A stretch of DNA of 64,000 bases from Camellia lanceoleosa (Eukaryota; Streptophyta; Magnoliopsida; Ericales; Theaceae), in contig CM045758.1 of NCBI GenBank assembly GCA_025200525.1, positions 5,266,580-5,330,579 on the forward strand. Reading direction: 5' to 3'. This document shows positions 1 to 11,568 of this stretch, in pieces. The position numbers were made by a program, and so were the translations under genes. The notes under the pieces are model-generated. The model was not told the DNA's origin and made no database searches. It was given only the letters and a program-made list of their open reading frames with translations. Each line of letters opens with the position of its first letter. Position 1 is the first letter of the stretch.

Positions 1-603
1 ACTGTTGGGGAATCATTTTTTTCTTCTATACTCTTCTGCTTGCTACTTTGGAGGATTCGTGCCCCTCTTTTCAAAGCCACAACCCACCATAGTGGACTTC
101 AGAGAGATTTAATACGCAAAAGTTTATAATTGATCGAGCCTAAGGGGAAAGTGATTTTACATCTGCGGCCAACCAAACACGAGCATTTTGTTATTAGATT
201 ATAAACGAGTATTACCCAATGCATTTGGATATAGGTCAACCACAATCCATCTGTGTATCTGTAACTATATATCTCATCAATGATAAATATGAAGGTGTTA
301 CATTTGAACTGAATCAGAAACTACTTTGTTTAGTCTGCACAGAAGCCTTACTTGGATCTAAATATAGCTAAATTGGAAACTAACTGTTCAACTGATGAGA
401 AGAGGTCAACCTGGTACTAATTCATATATGAATTGGGTTAGTTTGCGAGGTTGGATTCATACCTGCGTTTCTTTTATGAGTTGAGAATGGATGGAAATCC
501 CAGTATCTCATTATGTGTTAGACGAACAGTTTTGCATTTTAAAAAAGCTTTAACGTTGATTTCTTACCTTTGCTTGATAGTTGATACTTGGTGTCCTTTG
601 CAG
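1..603. other. Intron of the PPR gene, no coding signal seen
   Basis: This AT-rich stretch runs into a good splice acceptor (tttgcag, ending at 603) that opens the PPR exon at 604. I find no exon, repeat or transposon signature inside it. It is probably intron sequence; upstream exons of the PPR gene would lie before the window. Confidence 0.5.
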
Positions 604-3600
604 GCCAACACAAAAAGCTTATAACATCTTGCTTGATGCGTTTGCAATCTCAGGAATGGTGGATCAAGCTCGAACTGTGTTTAAGAGCATGCGAAGAGAC
701 AGGTAACCTTTCCTCTTTCTGAATATGATCACATACCCTGGGCTTTTACTTGAACATGTCCTAAACTAAGGATAGAAGTATCATTCTCAGACAGTAATTC
801 TTTATTTCCTTCTTCCTGAACCCTTTGTCTCTCACTCTTCTCTCCTGTAATATGTTTTTCATTGTTCAGAAGTATAAAAAGCAAGTCAGTGATTTCCTGA
901 TTAGTGCCAGTCCAGCACTTCTGAAAGAAACACATTAAAACCGTAAGGTTCTGAAACGGTATTCCCTTCACAGCCCTTAATAGCAGCCCAGATTTTCCCT
1001 TCAGTGAACTCAGCCTCCAATAATACAGTTGCTTGTGAACCTCCAATAGACTGAAAGTGACCTGTCAGCTTTGGTCTAATCTTCCAAAGTTCAGTGAACT
1101 GCTTCTTAAAATGAGAGAAAACCTCCATCTTTTGAGGATCATCATAATTAACTCCCTCAACCACCGCTGAATTCAAAGAGTTTCTGTTCATTCTACTGCT
1201 AGCGATAGTGTGAAAGAACTTGGTATTTCTATCTCCCTTCAATGTCCAACTCAATCTGGATTTTTGGAGCCACATCCATTCTACTCACTTGCTTAACTTC
1301 CAAACTTACTTCTTACCTCACATCTTCTAGCCTTCTCCGACTCATTCAGTGCTCTTTCTTCTGCAATCAAATCAAAAGAATGGGCTTCCTTCTCAGCAAT
1401 CTTCAACTTCACATCCACGTTGCCAAGACTTCGGTATTCCACTCTCTCAGAGCCACTTTCAGTGCTCGGAGTTTCCTTCCGAGACTTGCGTACAACTGGT
1501 AAAACTTGGATGTAAAGCCCATGCATTCAAAAATCTAAATGGTCTAGGACCCCAATCCCTTTCATCTTCCATTAGAAGAATGGGACAATGATCCGAGACC
1601 ATTCTTTGAAGTACCCAAAACTTAAGATTGAATTTGGCTAGCCACTCTGGGTGAATTAAAACTCTATCGATTCTGCTCCACCTCTCTCCATCATGAGTTG
1701 CACCAGGTGAACTTCCTTCCAAGCATTGGTAATTCTGCTACCTCCATTTGATCAATGAACTCGTTAAAACATCTTATTCCTCTATCTCTTCTGGAGCATC
1801 CCTTTCTTTCATTTATATTCCCAATCTCATTAAATCACCACCCAAACACCATGGCTTTGGGAATAATGATTTCAATCTAATAAGTGATTCCCACTCCTTT
1901 TCCTTGCTCCCTGCATTATTTGGTGTGTATACGTTAACAATGATAAACTCAAAAGAATGACGAAAAGTACCAACAAGGAGTAAAAAAAATTTGCTGCTAC
2001 AACATTCATAGAGTGGGAACACTTCAGGGTTCCAAATACATAATAGAGTAGTGCTACAGACCCCACAATTTGGACCCCTAAATTCACCCACAATCATGTG
2101 GCAAGGGAGATAGGCCCTACACAATTAAGTGTGTGGCAAATAAAAGTTAACATCTATCATGCCACATCATTGTGGGTTAAATTGTGAGAATTTTTGTGGG
2201 TGTTAAACATTTTCCTACATAATAATCCTCCTGCACTCCCTTCCAAATTAACTTCCATGAAATCAAAATGCTCCCCTACCCACAATGACCTTACAAACTC
2301 CCTAGAAACACTCGATTTCTTTGTTTCCTGCAACCTATGAAGCACGGGTACGCCACAAATGGTGGCGTGATTGCACTGTGCACGCCACAAATGGTGGCGT
2401 ACTTCATTGTGCACGCATCGTGTCGGCACGCTGCATCGCAGCGTCTGCACGCTGCATCTGGGACAACAAAGGTCTCGACGTTTGGGAGAACTGGTATGGC
2501 TTGGGTACGCCGTGGGTACGGCAGACCTCAGCTGTTCCGAACAGGGAAGAGAAGAAACAGAGAAGAGAGGAGTACCTGCTTTGAAGCTCCGACGGCTCCG
2601 ACGACCTTCCCTGTTCGGCGTGAGACATGGCAAGGAGGGAGACCCCAGACGACCGAAGACCCCAGACGATCGCGATCTGTCTCTCTCAGATCGAAGCTCC
2701 AAGCTCCATAGTCGATCGAACACCTTCGCGATCTGCCTTCTCAGATTGAAGCTCCAAGCTCCTTCGCGATCTGCCTTCACAATCTCTCTCTCGAGATCGA
2801 GATCGCGATCGCGATCGAGACCGAGACCGAGACCTTGTATCCCTCACTCTCTCTCCTTCTCTCTCTCCCTTGCATCGCATCTGCTGTTTTCCTTTATCTG
2901 AGGGTTTATATTATTATTATATACTATTATATAATAGTTATTATATATTATAACATATTATTATATATTATATAATAGTTATTATATAATATATTTAATA
3001 CATATTAATAAATAAAAAAAAAACATATGTATACAAAATAAAACAAAAAAATTAATTATTTAAAAAATATAATTAGTCATACATATAATATATAATAATA
3101 TAATAAATTTTTATATATAATGTAATTATAATATATATAATAAATTTTATAAATTATAATTTTTATCATATATAATAAAAAATATATATTTATTGGCGTA
3201 CCACAGCCGTACCCGTACCCTACTTTTTTAGGATTTTGCCGTATCGGCGTACCCGTACTCGTACCTGTACCTGTGCTTCATAGCCTGCAACATTACCAGG
3301 TCTACCTTTTCATCAACACATTTCTAATCTTCCTCCTTTTCTCAAGTCTCCCCAAACCTCTAACGTTCCATGATAAGACCACCATTAAAAAATCAATATG
3401 ACCCTTGAAATCACCTGAGCTAATGTAGCTACTGAGCATCAGCCCCTCCAACCTCGAATCGCTCTTTATCCTTTGTTTCAAGCTCCATTGTTTTACTTAC
3501 GACTTCCTCCTCTATCCCATTGCAATTCATACCCAAAATTCAACCCATTTGCATTGTTGCTTGAGCTTCATCAAGGATTAGTCTATCTCTTCCTGATTTG

Positions 3601-6205
3601 CTTGACATGGACAACGATAATGTTGCTACCACCGCTCTAAAAACTGCTCCTTTCTTAAGATTAATACTTGTACCAGCATCATTTTGGTACATCCTTCTCA
3701 TCGTACCTGTATCCCTCTTTTTTTGCATACACTTCTTCCTTCCCCCTTTGCTTTTCTATCCCTTATCTCCTACTCTTCTGCTTTCTATGGTTCGATGTTA
3801 CACCCTCATCAGCAATCCTCTGATTAGATGATAATAAGACAGTTTCAATTTGGTGAGCATGGGCTTTATTATTATCTGCAATCAATATGCTCAGCTCCAC
3901 CAACTAAGTTCCAGGGTTGGGTTTGGCCCAATACAACTTCCAAGGTAATGGCAGGCCTACATCCCTCAGACCAACTCAGGCTTCTAACAAAACCTGGAGT
4001 GAAAAATTCACCATCGACCCTTTGCCTCCCATCTTTAATGCTTTGATTGGAACTCGTTAACGTGAGCATACTTTTCCCACGCACGCACTGCATCCGGTTG
4101 ATTTTCCCCAACCACTCCTTGTTTCTTCTACTGCTGATTCCTCCACCCAGCAATCATCCCCCACCACCTCATCACTTCTAATCTTCTTTGAATAGCACTG
4201 ATGTCCACATCATCCCTATTTTCCACCTCCTCCTCCACATAGGTGTCCACATCATCATCGTCTTCCTCCCTTTGACTTCCATGTTCAGAGAATGGTCATC
4301 CCCACCTTCATAACTTCCATCACTGCCTTCTTTGCAATGAATCCGACATTTGCAAGATTCACGAGCTGTTCTTCACAAACCTTAACTGGGGAAAACTGTC
4401 CCTTGCATTCCAAATTAATCACATTATTGATCAACTCCATACATTTCGTGGCAACTCTTACTCTACCACAGTAAAAGAACACATCATCAATTCCTATCAC
4501 CTCCCCCAAAATCTCTCCAATTTTTTTAAAAGTATCCACATTCCACAAGTTTAGTGGAATACCATAACTGCTGATCCATACAAACCTTTCCTGTTCAATG
4601 CACAACCCTTTCTTCCATTCCATAGCAGAATCACTCCATTCATGCAACCAACTTTTCATCAAATGAAATTTCTCCTTCATAATATCCACTGAACTAAAGG
4701 TAAGAACAACATCCCTACCAACCCTGACCCTTACTTCAATGTCCTTCAATCCTTTCTTTTGTAACTCATCCTGAAAATTCTCAACAGAACAATAAGATTT
4801 GAGCCCTACAATGGAACTTTGATATAGCCATCCATTACCCACTTCATTAACCTTGACTGTAAATTTAGAGTTCTCTGATGATCCTTCTCCTCTGACTGCC
4901 TCAGTGAATGTTTTTACTCTTACACCGGTCGACAAGATGCTCTTACCCCTGCTGACGTCTTTTCTGGCATCTGTTGAGTATGGTTCCCTCTGTCCTTTTC
5001 CCTGTTCTTTGCCAAACTCTGCTCTCTTTACTCTTATTGCTCGATCATCACACCAAAGTCCATTGGCTTTTTGTATTACAACATTAGCTGCCACTGGGCA
5101 ATCATACCGTACAAATCTGATTCTTGACTTTGTTGACTTTCTTCTCTTACTTGGAAAAAACACATCTTTTACAATGCCATAGTTTGTAAACAGATCAAAA
5201 AGCCCCTTTGGCTCCATTGACTCTAGGTCTGGGATATTATCCACAAAGATGGTGTGAATGTCTGCTTCCTCTTTGTTGAACCGCTCTTTCTGCCTTCATG
5301 TTTGTAAACCACTGGTTTCCACCCTCCTCTCCTCTCCATATTGCCAAATTTTTATATCGCCTATATATTATTTGAATGGTTTCATATTATTTTGGCATAG
5401 CCAATTCCCATAGATATTAGGATTAAATATTCATATATATGACATAATAAATGTTTCTTTAGTGATGTGTTATGTATTTTATTTTCTACCATGAGGTTAT
5501 GATTGGTCATTATGTCTTCCACTTTTAGTCTGCTTAGCTTTAGGATGTAACCATTTTTTGAATTATTGATAATGCACTCTCGGATGGCAGATGTACTCCT
5601 GATCTCTGCTCTTACACAACAATGTTGATGGCAGATGTACTCCTGATCTCTGCTCTTACACAACAATGTTATCAGCTTATGTGAATGCATCTGACATGGA
5701 AGGTGCCGAGAAATTCTTCAGAAGAATAAAACAGGATGGATTTGAGGCCAATGTTGTCACTTACGGGACAATGATCAAAGGCTATGCAAAAGTGAATAAT
5801 CTTGATAAGATGATGGAGAAATATGAAGAAATGCGTTTTAGTGGTATCAAAGCAAATCAAACCATTTTCACAACAATCATGGATGCATATGGTAAAAACA
5901 CAGATTTTGACAGTGCTGTTGTGTGGTTCAAAGAGATGGAATCTTGTGGGGTTCTTCCCGATCAGAAAGCGGAGAATATTCTCTTGTCTTTGGCGAAAAC
6001 AGTAGAAGAACAAATGGAAGCTAACCGACTTGTAGGGCATAGCAATTCTTCTGCCAATGATAATGATGATGATGAAGATCATGATTATGATGATGATTAT
6101 GCAGAGGAGACTGTTTCTGTTGAAGAAGACGAGCCGATTGCTTTGATTGGTGATCATCAACATGAACAAGGTGTCCTACATGCTGTAAATTTTGATTCTC
6201 TATAA
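604..6205 (+). CDS. Pentatricopeptide repeat (PPR) protein, C-terminal two exons
   Basis: Two exons are visible: 604-702 (acceptor tttgcag, donor ag|gtaacc) and 5635-6205 (stop TAA). They join in frame across a split AGA codon. PPR proteins bind organelle RNA through about 35-residue helical hairpins and act in RNA processing, editing or translation. The first exon encodes most of one repeat (AYNILLDAFAISGMVDQA). The second carries three to four more (SYTTMLSAY, VTYGTMIKGYAK, IFTTIMDAYGKN), then a low-complexity Asp/Glu-rich tail of about 50 residues. From memory the sequence resembles the Arabidopsis At3g59040 type, but no search was run. The N-terminus and targeting peptide lie outside the window. 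The 4.9-kb intron is inflated by an antisense LINE with nested elements. The last exon's acceptor is duplicated (separate entry); only the downstream acceptor keeps the frame. Confidence 0.85.
901..1275 (-). pseudogene. LINE ORF2 linker region before the reverse transcriptase
   Basis: The 124-residue open stretch contains WTLKGDRNTKFFH, the conserved segment between endonuclease and RT in plant L1 LINEs. It runs into the approach to RT (YGFNVFLSEV, degenerate for the usual GPDGFN..FF). No RT palm motifs follow; the element ends here. Confidence 0.75.
2046..2215. mobile_element. Mutator-like MITE (170 bp, 9-bp TSD)
   Basis: Perfect 9-bp direct repeats TACATAATA flank it (2037-2045 and 2216-2224). 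Its ends are imperfect inverted repeats rich in CCCACAATTT, and both contain CACAAT.ATGTGGC. It interrupts the LINE endonuclease between the codons for GGLL and IWNP. The 9-bp TSD points to the Mutator superfamily. It is non-coding. Confidence 0.8.
2335..3283. mobile_element. Non-autonomous hAT-like element (949 bp, 8-bp TSD)
   Basis: Perfect 8-bp TSDs CCTGCAAC lie at 2327-2334 and 3284-3291. The terminal inverted repeats CTATGAAGCACGGGTAC and CTATGAAGCACAGGTAC differ at one base. The subterminal regions are studded with GTACC/GGTACG repeats. The interior has two contrasting parts: GC-rich 2400-2880, possibly captured DNA, ending in a purine/pyrimidine simple repeat, and very AT-rich 2890-3190. 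No transposase is present. It disrupts the QETK motif of the LINE endonuclease. Confidence 0.85.
4285..5338 (-). pseudogene. LINE ORF1: RRM plus DUF4283-like domain
   Basis: A 319-residue open stretch (5244-4285) begins inside an RNA-recognition motif (FVDNIP at its start, RIRFVRYDCPVAANVVI further on). It continues into a DUF4283-like region with the characteristic FVWISSYGIPLNLWN. An upstream in-frame start near 5338 reads MERRGGWKPVV but needs a one-base frameshift near 5255 to enter the RRM. RRM-bearing ORF1 proteins are typical of plant L1 LINEs and bind the element's RNA. No zinc knuckle is seen after the DUF4283 part; the sequence toward 3430 is degenerate. Confidence 0.8.
5583..5670 (+). 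repeat. 44-bp perfect tandem duplication across the PPR splice acceptor
   Basis: Copy 1 is 5583-5626 and copy 2 is 5627-5670. Each holds the acceptor gatggcag and the first 36 bases of the last exon. Using the second acceptor (exon from 5635) keeps the PPR frame. Using the first (exon from 5591) adds 44 nt, shifts the frame and meets TGA shortly after the second copy. Confidence 0.95.
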
Positions 6206-7271
6206 AATTTTTGACATTTTGAATGTATTAGTACCCATGGTGACATAAAAATTTGATGAGATTGGTCCCAGAACATTTTGTTGAAATGAAATCCTTCAAA
6301 TGTATGTTACAACATTTGAAATGAAGTCCAGGTTGATAGTGCAATTTGCTTGAGTATTTAGATTATGTATTTTTTGAAAAAAAAATTAAATATTTGTTTG
6401 GTGAAAAAAAATAAAAGCACTCGTTATTTTCATATGATTATTTCTTTTTTGATAATGAATAATATTTGAAAATTCAAAACATAGTTTTTTTTAGTGTTTA
6501 TTTTTGTTTGACTAGTTTTAAATTTTTTTTTAAGATAAAAAATAAATTATGAAAAACTCAACCAAAAGTTGTGCCTGTTTTAAAGTGTTTGATACAATTT
6601 TTGTTTATAGCTTCTGAGATAAAAAAAAAATAGTTTAAATAAGCTTTAAAGAAAAGAAAATAAAATAAAATTGGGAAGAGGTGTTTTGACTTGCTTATTA
6701 TCAACTTTCAATTCCAAACAGGCTCTATAAAATCACTATGAAGGCTAAACTAAATCCAAATCTATTTTTTAGATGTCCAAAAAAATAAACGATAAGAATA
6801 TTTTTGAAAATAAGTCATTTATTTTTTTAAAGATAAACACAATAAAAAATTTCAAAAAGTAAATTTTTTTTTTTTTTTCTTTCTTTCTTTTGAGCAGAAT
6901 TAAAACTTGCTTTTGTATAAACACAAAAAACAAATCACAATCTCATCTAATAGAAGCCTTGTCTGACGCCTCAGATTTTGGTCCAAAATAGCCCAAAATT
7001 TCGTAGTCTGTTATGGTACTTTAAGGGGCAATTTGGAAAATTAGTTAAAAATTAACTTTTAATGGGAAATTTTATTTCTATACATCTATTTATTTCAATC
7101 TAAACACTTAATGAAATTTTATTTTAATGACAATTGTACTTTAAAGTAAAATAACTATAATACACATCAAAATAAACCTTTAATATTCTATTCTAATTTT
7201 CTCTATGAACATCTTTTTAAAACAAAAAAATTTCAAAATTTTCAAAAGGAAAACTTTTGGCTGGGTCACAC
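6206..7271. other. PPR 3' UTR and AT-rich intergenic DNA
   Basis: Downstream of the PPR stop the sequence becomes strongly AT-rich with long A and T runs. The first 150-200 bases are presumably 3' UTR. I see no further gene, RNA or recognisable element. Confidence 0.5.
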
Positions 7272-7274
7272 TAA

Positions 7275-7846
7275 GGTCATGTTTAATTGGCTGACTAAGG
7301 AATCAGATTGGACTATTAGTAAGCTACAACAATGAATAGCATGTTTGGTTGGCAAATGATGTGCCGGATTGATAGTCTACGAGGATTAGTAATCCTGTAC
7401 GGCTATTAGATTAACATAGCTGTGAGGAGTGTGGGATTCAAAGTTAGTCCACAGATTGTTGGTGGAGAGGGTATGAAATTACATAAGTGCCCCTTTCTTT
7501 TCAACCCTTTTTCAAATTATTACCAGCATACAATGGCTTAAAAAAAATAAAAAATAAAAAAAATGGAGGCGTTTATGTAAAAGGCAAGACACCCCAAGTG
7601 GGTTGTCTCCCATTTTTATTTTTTTATTATATACACACATATATATATATATTATAATTATTAGAACATTGGTTAGTTTGAGGGTATTTATGTAATTTCA
7701 TATATTAATCTCATATCATAGTATTTCCTACAAACAAACCCTCTTTATCTTCTATCTTCAAATTAGTACTATTATTACTAATCTTTTTATTCACTCTCAC
7801 AGTACTCATAATCTCATCAAACTTAATTCACTAAATAAATGTGGCC
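7275..7846. mobile_element. Candidate PIF/Harbinger-like MITE
   Basis: Flanked by TAA on both sides (7272-7274, 7847-7849). Ends GGTCATGTTTAATTGG and, inverted, GGCCACATTTATTTAG resemble each other. The 3-bp TAA target and GGNCAnGTTT-type ends fit Tourist/Harbinger MITEs. Size 572 bp, no coding capacity. The match between ends is imperfect. Confidence 0.5.
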
Positions 7847-7849
7847 TAA

Positions 7850-9450
7850 ATGTAGATGTACATAAAAACCGCTTAGTATCCATTTTTGCACACTCCTCTC
7901 ATCAACAACAAATGCAAATTCCATGAATTCTCCAAAAATCATTTCCTTTTTCTCCCTCTATTTTCGTCTACTTTTTGGAGAAAATTCAATTTCCCTGACA
8001 AAAAGTTTGCAGTTCAAGCAATTCACGGCCTTGAACTCTCCGTCCAGCTCTTTTGAGCAGAACCCATCTCAAGAACTCACTGTTCTTCTTGAAGTTGAAG
8101 GGTGATAATTGCTATTTGCATCCACACAATACAATTTTTATTAGATCATTGTCAAGTTGGTTGGTTTAGTCAAGTTTTAAAATAAAATGGTAAATGCATT
8201 CAACAATGCAATGGAGGGTCATGGAAGGTCTTCAATGGAAGACTATGATTTTCACTTTGACTGTGGACTTCTTTGTCTGGAATGGAACTCTAGGCGTAAG
8301 TCTATAATTTTCAACAAGTGTGTTGAATGAGGGTTAAGATAGTGTGTGTATAATGATACGAATGACTGGTATAACTGAAACATTTAGTGTGTTGATTGAG
8401 AAAATAAATTAATAATCAAATTAATGAATAAGTGTATTGAGAAATAATGTATCTGAGATAAATAGATATGTAGAAATAGAATTTCTTATTTTTAATTTTT
8501 AATTCATTTTGGGTTACATCACTTCTCACATTTTTTACACACAAAAAGACAAAAAAATCAAAAAAAACTAAAAATTTAACTTTTAACCAACTTTTCAAAT
8601 CACCCCTAAATTCAAAAAGGCAGCTTTATTTGAGAGGTGGGTCGATTTTTTAGTTTTTTGGCTAATTTAGTTTGAGATTAAAAAGTTTATTTGGGTTGCT
8701 TTTTTAAAACTTTTACAAGAGAAAAAATAAAATAATTATGGTTTGAATATAATATTTTGGAGCTATTTGACATGTACTATATAAGTATACTTATTTAAAT
8801 AAGTACATTTTTGGGTTACATTACATCTTTACTTTTTTGTATATTTTTTCATAAAAAAAGTCAAAAGTATATCTATTTAGATAATTCCAAATATCCCCTT
8901 TATCTTATTGATTTTTTAAACTTATTTTGAAGTGATTTGGGATGTTCTAAATAAGTGTACTTTTTAATTTTTTATAAAAAAAAATGTGTAAAGAAATAGA
9001 GAAAGCAAGTAGAAAAATAAAGAAGAGATATTTACAAATATTAATTAATGTAACCCAAATAAATATATGTATGTAAAAAAATATAATTTTTTAATACATG
9101 CCAAAAACTTACTTTATCTTTTATGATTAAAAACACTACCAATCTCATTTTAGCCCATCGCAAAACGAGGGCTATCTAACAATGAGGCCCAATCTAAATA
9201 GCCCAAATTATTTTCCCCTCCCATCCAAATATAAAGCTAAGGAAAATGTTATAAATCTCGATTTTTTTTCATCAAATGATCAAATATTTTACACCAAATA
9301 ACTATCTATTTTCGTAAGACAATTAATCACTTATTTAATAAAAAAATTTTAATATTCCTAACCTTGATGAGAGAGGACAATAAAATTAATAGTAATAAAA
9401 TTAAAATAAAATAAAGTTATATTTCAGTCGAACACGATTGTCCCATAGAG
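7850..9450. other. AT-rich intergenic DNA with degenerate MITE-like repeats
   Basis: No gene is seen. The stretch 8470-8600 is related, in inverted orientation, to 31340-31460 (shared blocks such as ATGTGTAAAAAATGTGAGA). The stretch 8760-9060 has internal AT-rich inverted segments around TGGGTTACAT. Element ends could not be defined. Confidence 0.4.
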
Positions 9451-9564
9451 AACACAATATATACTCTTCTTCTCTAAGTCAATCTCCTCCATATCCAAGC
9501 GAACAAGAAACCTCCGGCGACGCTCCGGCGACGACGTGAATCATCCGTCTGTGTACCTCCAGCG
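9451..9564 (+). promoter_or_regulatory. ATG4: ATG4 core promoter and 5'-UTR exon 1
   Basis: A TATA-like sequence (aatatata, about 9456-9463) precedes a pyrimidine-rich leader. The leader ends in agcg|gtgagt, a strong donor at 9565, and a CT microsatellite follows in the intron. The second non-coding exon probably starts at 11448 (acceptor ctgccag) and contains the ATG at 11569. Exact transcription start and UTR splicing are inferred. Confidence 0.55.
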
Positions 9565-9585
9565 GTGAGTCCTTCCTCGCGCGCG

Positions 9586-9616
<31 letters not shown>

Positions 9617-9962
9617 AGATTTCAATGGAAGAACATAGTTTGCCCTAACTGTGATTTTTTGTGTTCCTAATTGGAATAGTCTCTAATTTATGTGCTTCAA
9701 TGGAAAATCTATAATTCTTGATGTGCTCTAATTTCTGAAAACATTGTCGATTGTGAATTTGTGGATTTTTTTTATTGTGTAGTTATATTTATGGATTTGA
9801 AAAAAGGAAAAAGAAGCGAAAAGTAGGGAAAAAAATTTATTCAATCTCGATCGGGAGTTGTTGATAAATTTTTTGGTAGTAAAAAACAAATAATAGAGAG
9901 TTCTGATTCAGTTGATGAAGAAGATTTGGTTTGATGATTAAAGAACCTAATCAATGTATAAA

Positions 9963-10221
9963 TGATAAGCTAAGAAGAGAGAGTTTATTGAAGAAACAGT
10001 ATTCTTTTACAGAGACAAAATCATATATACATGCAGGCTACGAGATCCTTCCTCTATTTTATACCCACCTCAGCCTAACTAATTGATTTCAGAACATTCC
10101 CCACAGATTCCTAACTAACTGTAACAAACTCCTAACTAAAAACATCCTAATCTGTCTCTCTCTCTTCTCTTGATTGGTCCACATGTCCAGTAAATTGTGC
10201 CCCTAACTATCTCTCTTATCA
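9963..10221 (-). mobile_element. Small solo LTR (259 bp) in ATG4 intron 1
   Basis: TSD ATAAA lies on both sides (9958-9962, 10222-10226). The ends TGATAAG...CTTATCA form a 7-bp inverted repeat with the TG/CA rule. On the minus strand it contains TATAAAAT and then AATAAA near the end, the expected U3-R order. This is a complete solo LTR of a small Copia- or TRIM-like element, antisense to ATG4. Confidence 0.8.
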
Positions 10222-11568
10222 ATAAATGAGTGGATACTAGCAAATAATTTTAGTTATTATATATGCAAGTAAATTGTGATTGAAGAACCTAATGTATAAA
10301 TGAGTTGGATGTCTAGCTTTGAACATCAGTCACTTCTTTTCTCTGATTCATCTCTTTTGGGGTCTGGATTCCTTGTTAATGTATTTATACAAAGTCTCAT
10401 ATGTAAATACAATCTTTGTGAATAGATTTAGAATTATTGTTTGTATTAGGACTGCAATTTGAAGTTTGATATGGATTAGTAGTTGTTAAAATTTAATTTC
10501 AAACACTGAAAGTTTGAATCTTTTTCTCATTATATCAGACCTATAATTTTGATAATGATATGATAATAGGTTTCTAGGTTCAGTTTTTAAGCTTTGTGCG
10601 TCATTGATTATTCATAAATTTCCCTTATTTTTCTATAGTTCCTTTGTACTTTAATAGTTTTGTTTGTGTACGATGACCCTTTCCTGAATTGTCATTCTTT
10701 CAGTATACTTTTTTTTCATTTTGTTATTTCTTTTTTCTTCTTTATTGAGTGTTTGGCATAAGAACTTTGATGTTGGCCTTCTTGTGGTTGTGTGTGTGCA
10801 AGTGTAATGTACCCTTGTATGTTTATGGTTTTGTATTTGGAAGATATTTATCAATTATTTCTAGACATTTGTGCCTTGCATATCACTTGTTGACTCGGGC
10901 ACAAATCTTTATGGCCATGTTAAGGCTATAATTCTATATATACACCAAGTCAAATGAGCTTGACATGTCCTACTAATATCAGTTGCTTTGGGTTGGCTCC
11001 ATGGATCCGACTTCTCGAGTTGGTTTAATGCAAAGCCTCATTAAGTACAAGACGATGATGCTCTCTCTCAGCCTCAACTTGCATCCTCGTTGGCCTTCCT
11101 CATGTGCTTTTAGCATGGTCAACTAGGATTGCTACGTACTGGTGTGCTAATTGTTAGTTGTTTTACATTGTGCATGGCCAAATGATCTCATTTTAGATAT
11201 ATGTATGTGTGCGCTTGAATGTGAGAGATTATATGACTTTTGATATATAATTCCACACATGCATGAATATATTATATATGTATACTTTAATTTATTTTAG
11301 CATATTTGTACCTGTATTTAAACTGGTTGAAAGTGTCTTGGAGAATATTAAGAATTGTGTAGCTTTTGCATGCAGTGTACTTGTTCTTTTGGTATTTGTA
11401 TGACGAGCCATTGACAATACTTGATGGGCTTTATTTTTTTCTGCCAGGTATCTTGGCGTCTGTTTAGGACCTTTTTGTCTTTTACATTTGGACTGCTGCT
11501 GAATATTTCAAGTTCCGGTTGTCCCTATGAGCCAGTTGTATCCTTGTCTGCTGCTTTATGATTAGGTA

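Larger units (their letters stand above)
1459..3430 (-). pseudogene. LINE ORF2 endonuclease fragments (APE-type)
   Basis: The minus strand shows LSWNVRGLGR near 3380 (the start of an APE-like endonuclease), then the QETK motif split by the hAT insertion. A further segment (EGSAGGLL to CIWNPEVF) is split by the MITE, followed by IIVNVYTPNN and, at 1722-1459, SRIDRVL and SDHCPILL. The family nicks the target DNA for target-primed reverse transcription. Several stops and frameshifts make it non-functional. Confidence 0.8.
860..5345 (-). mobile_element. L1-type LINE remnant, antisense in the PPR intron
   Basis: Reading the minus strand, an ORF1 (about 5338-4285) is followed by an ORF2 endonuclease (about 3430-1500) and the linker before the reverse transcriptase (1275-901, motif GDRNTKFFH). 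The sequence stops at the beginning of the RT region, so the 3' half of the element is missing. This is unusual, since LINEs normally lose their 5' end, and suggests a later deletion. Two DNA transposons (2046-2215 and 2335-3283) interrupt the endonuclease. Stops and frameshifts are numerous, so it is dead. Element boundaries are approximate; I did not find its target-site duplication. Confidence 0.85.

Noticed and set aside
2371..2901. A 176-residue plus-strand frame rich in Arg-Ser repeats
   Set aside because: It lies in a non-autonomous hAT-like element, and the RS stretch comes from a GATCGC-type simple repeat; not a splicing factor.
9937..10305. The imperfect repeat AAGAACCTAAT..GTATAAATGA around the small LTR as its target duplication
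   Set aside because: The true 5-bp duplication ATAAA lies directly at the TG and CA ends; the longer repeat is about 60 bp further out and is a separate local duplication.
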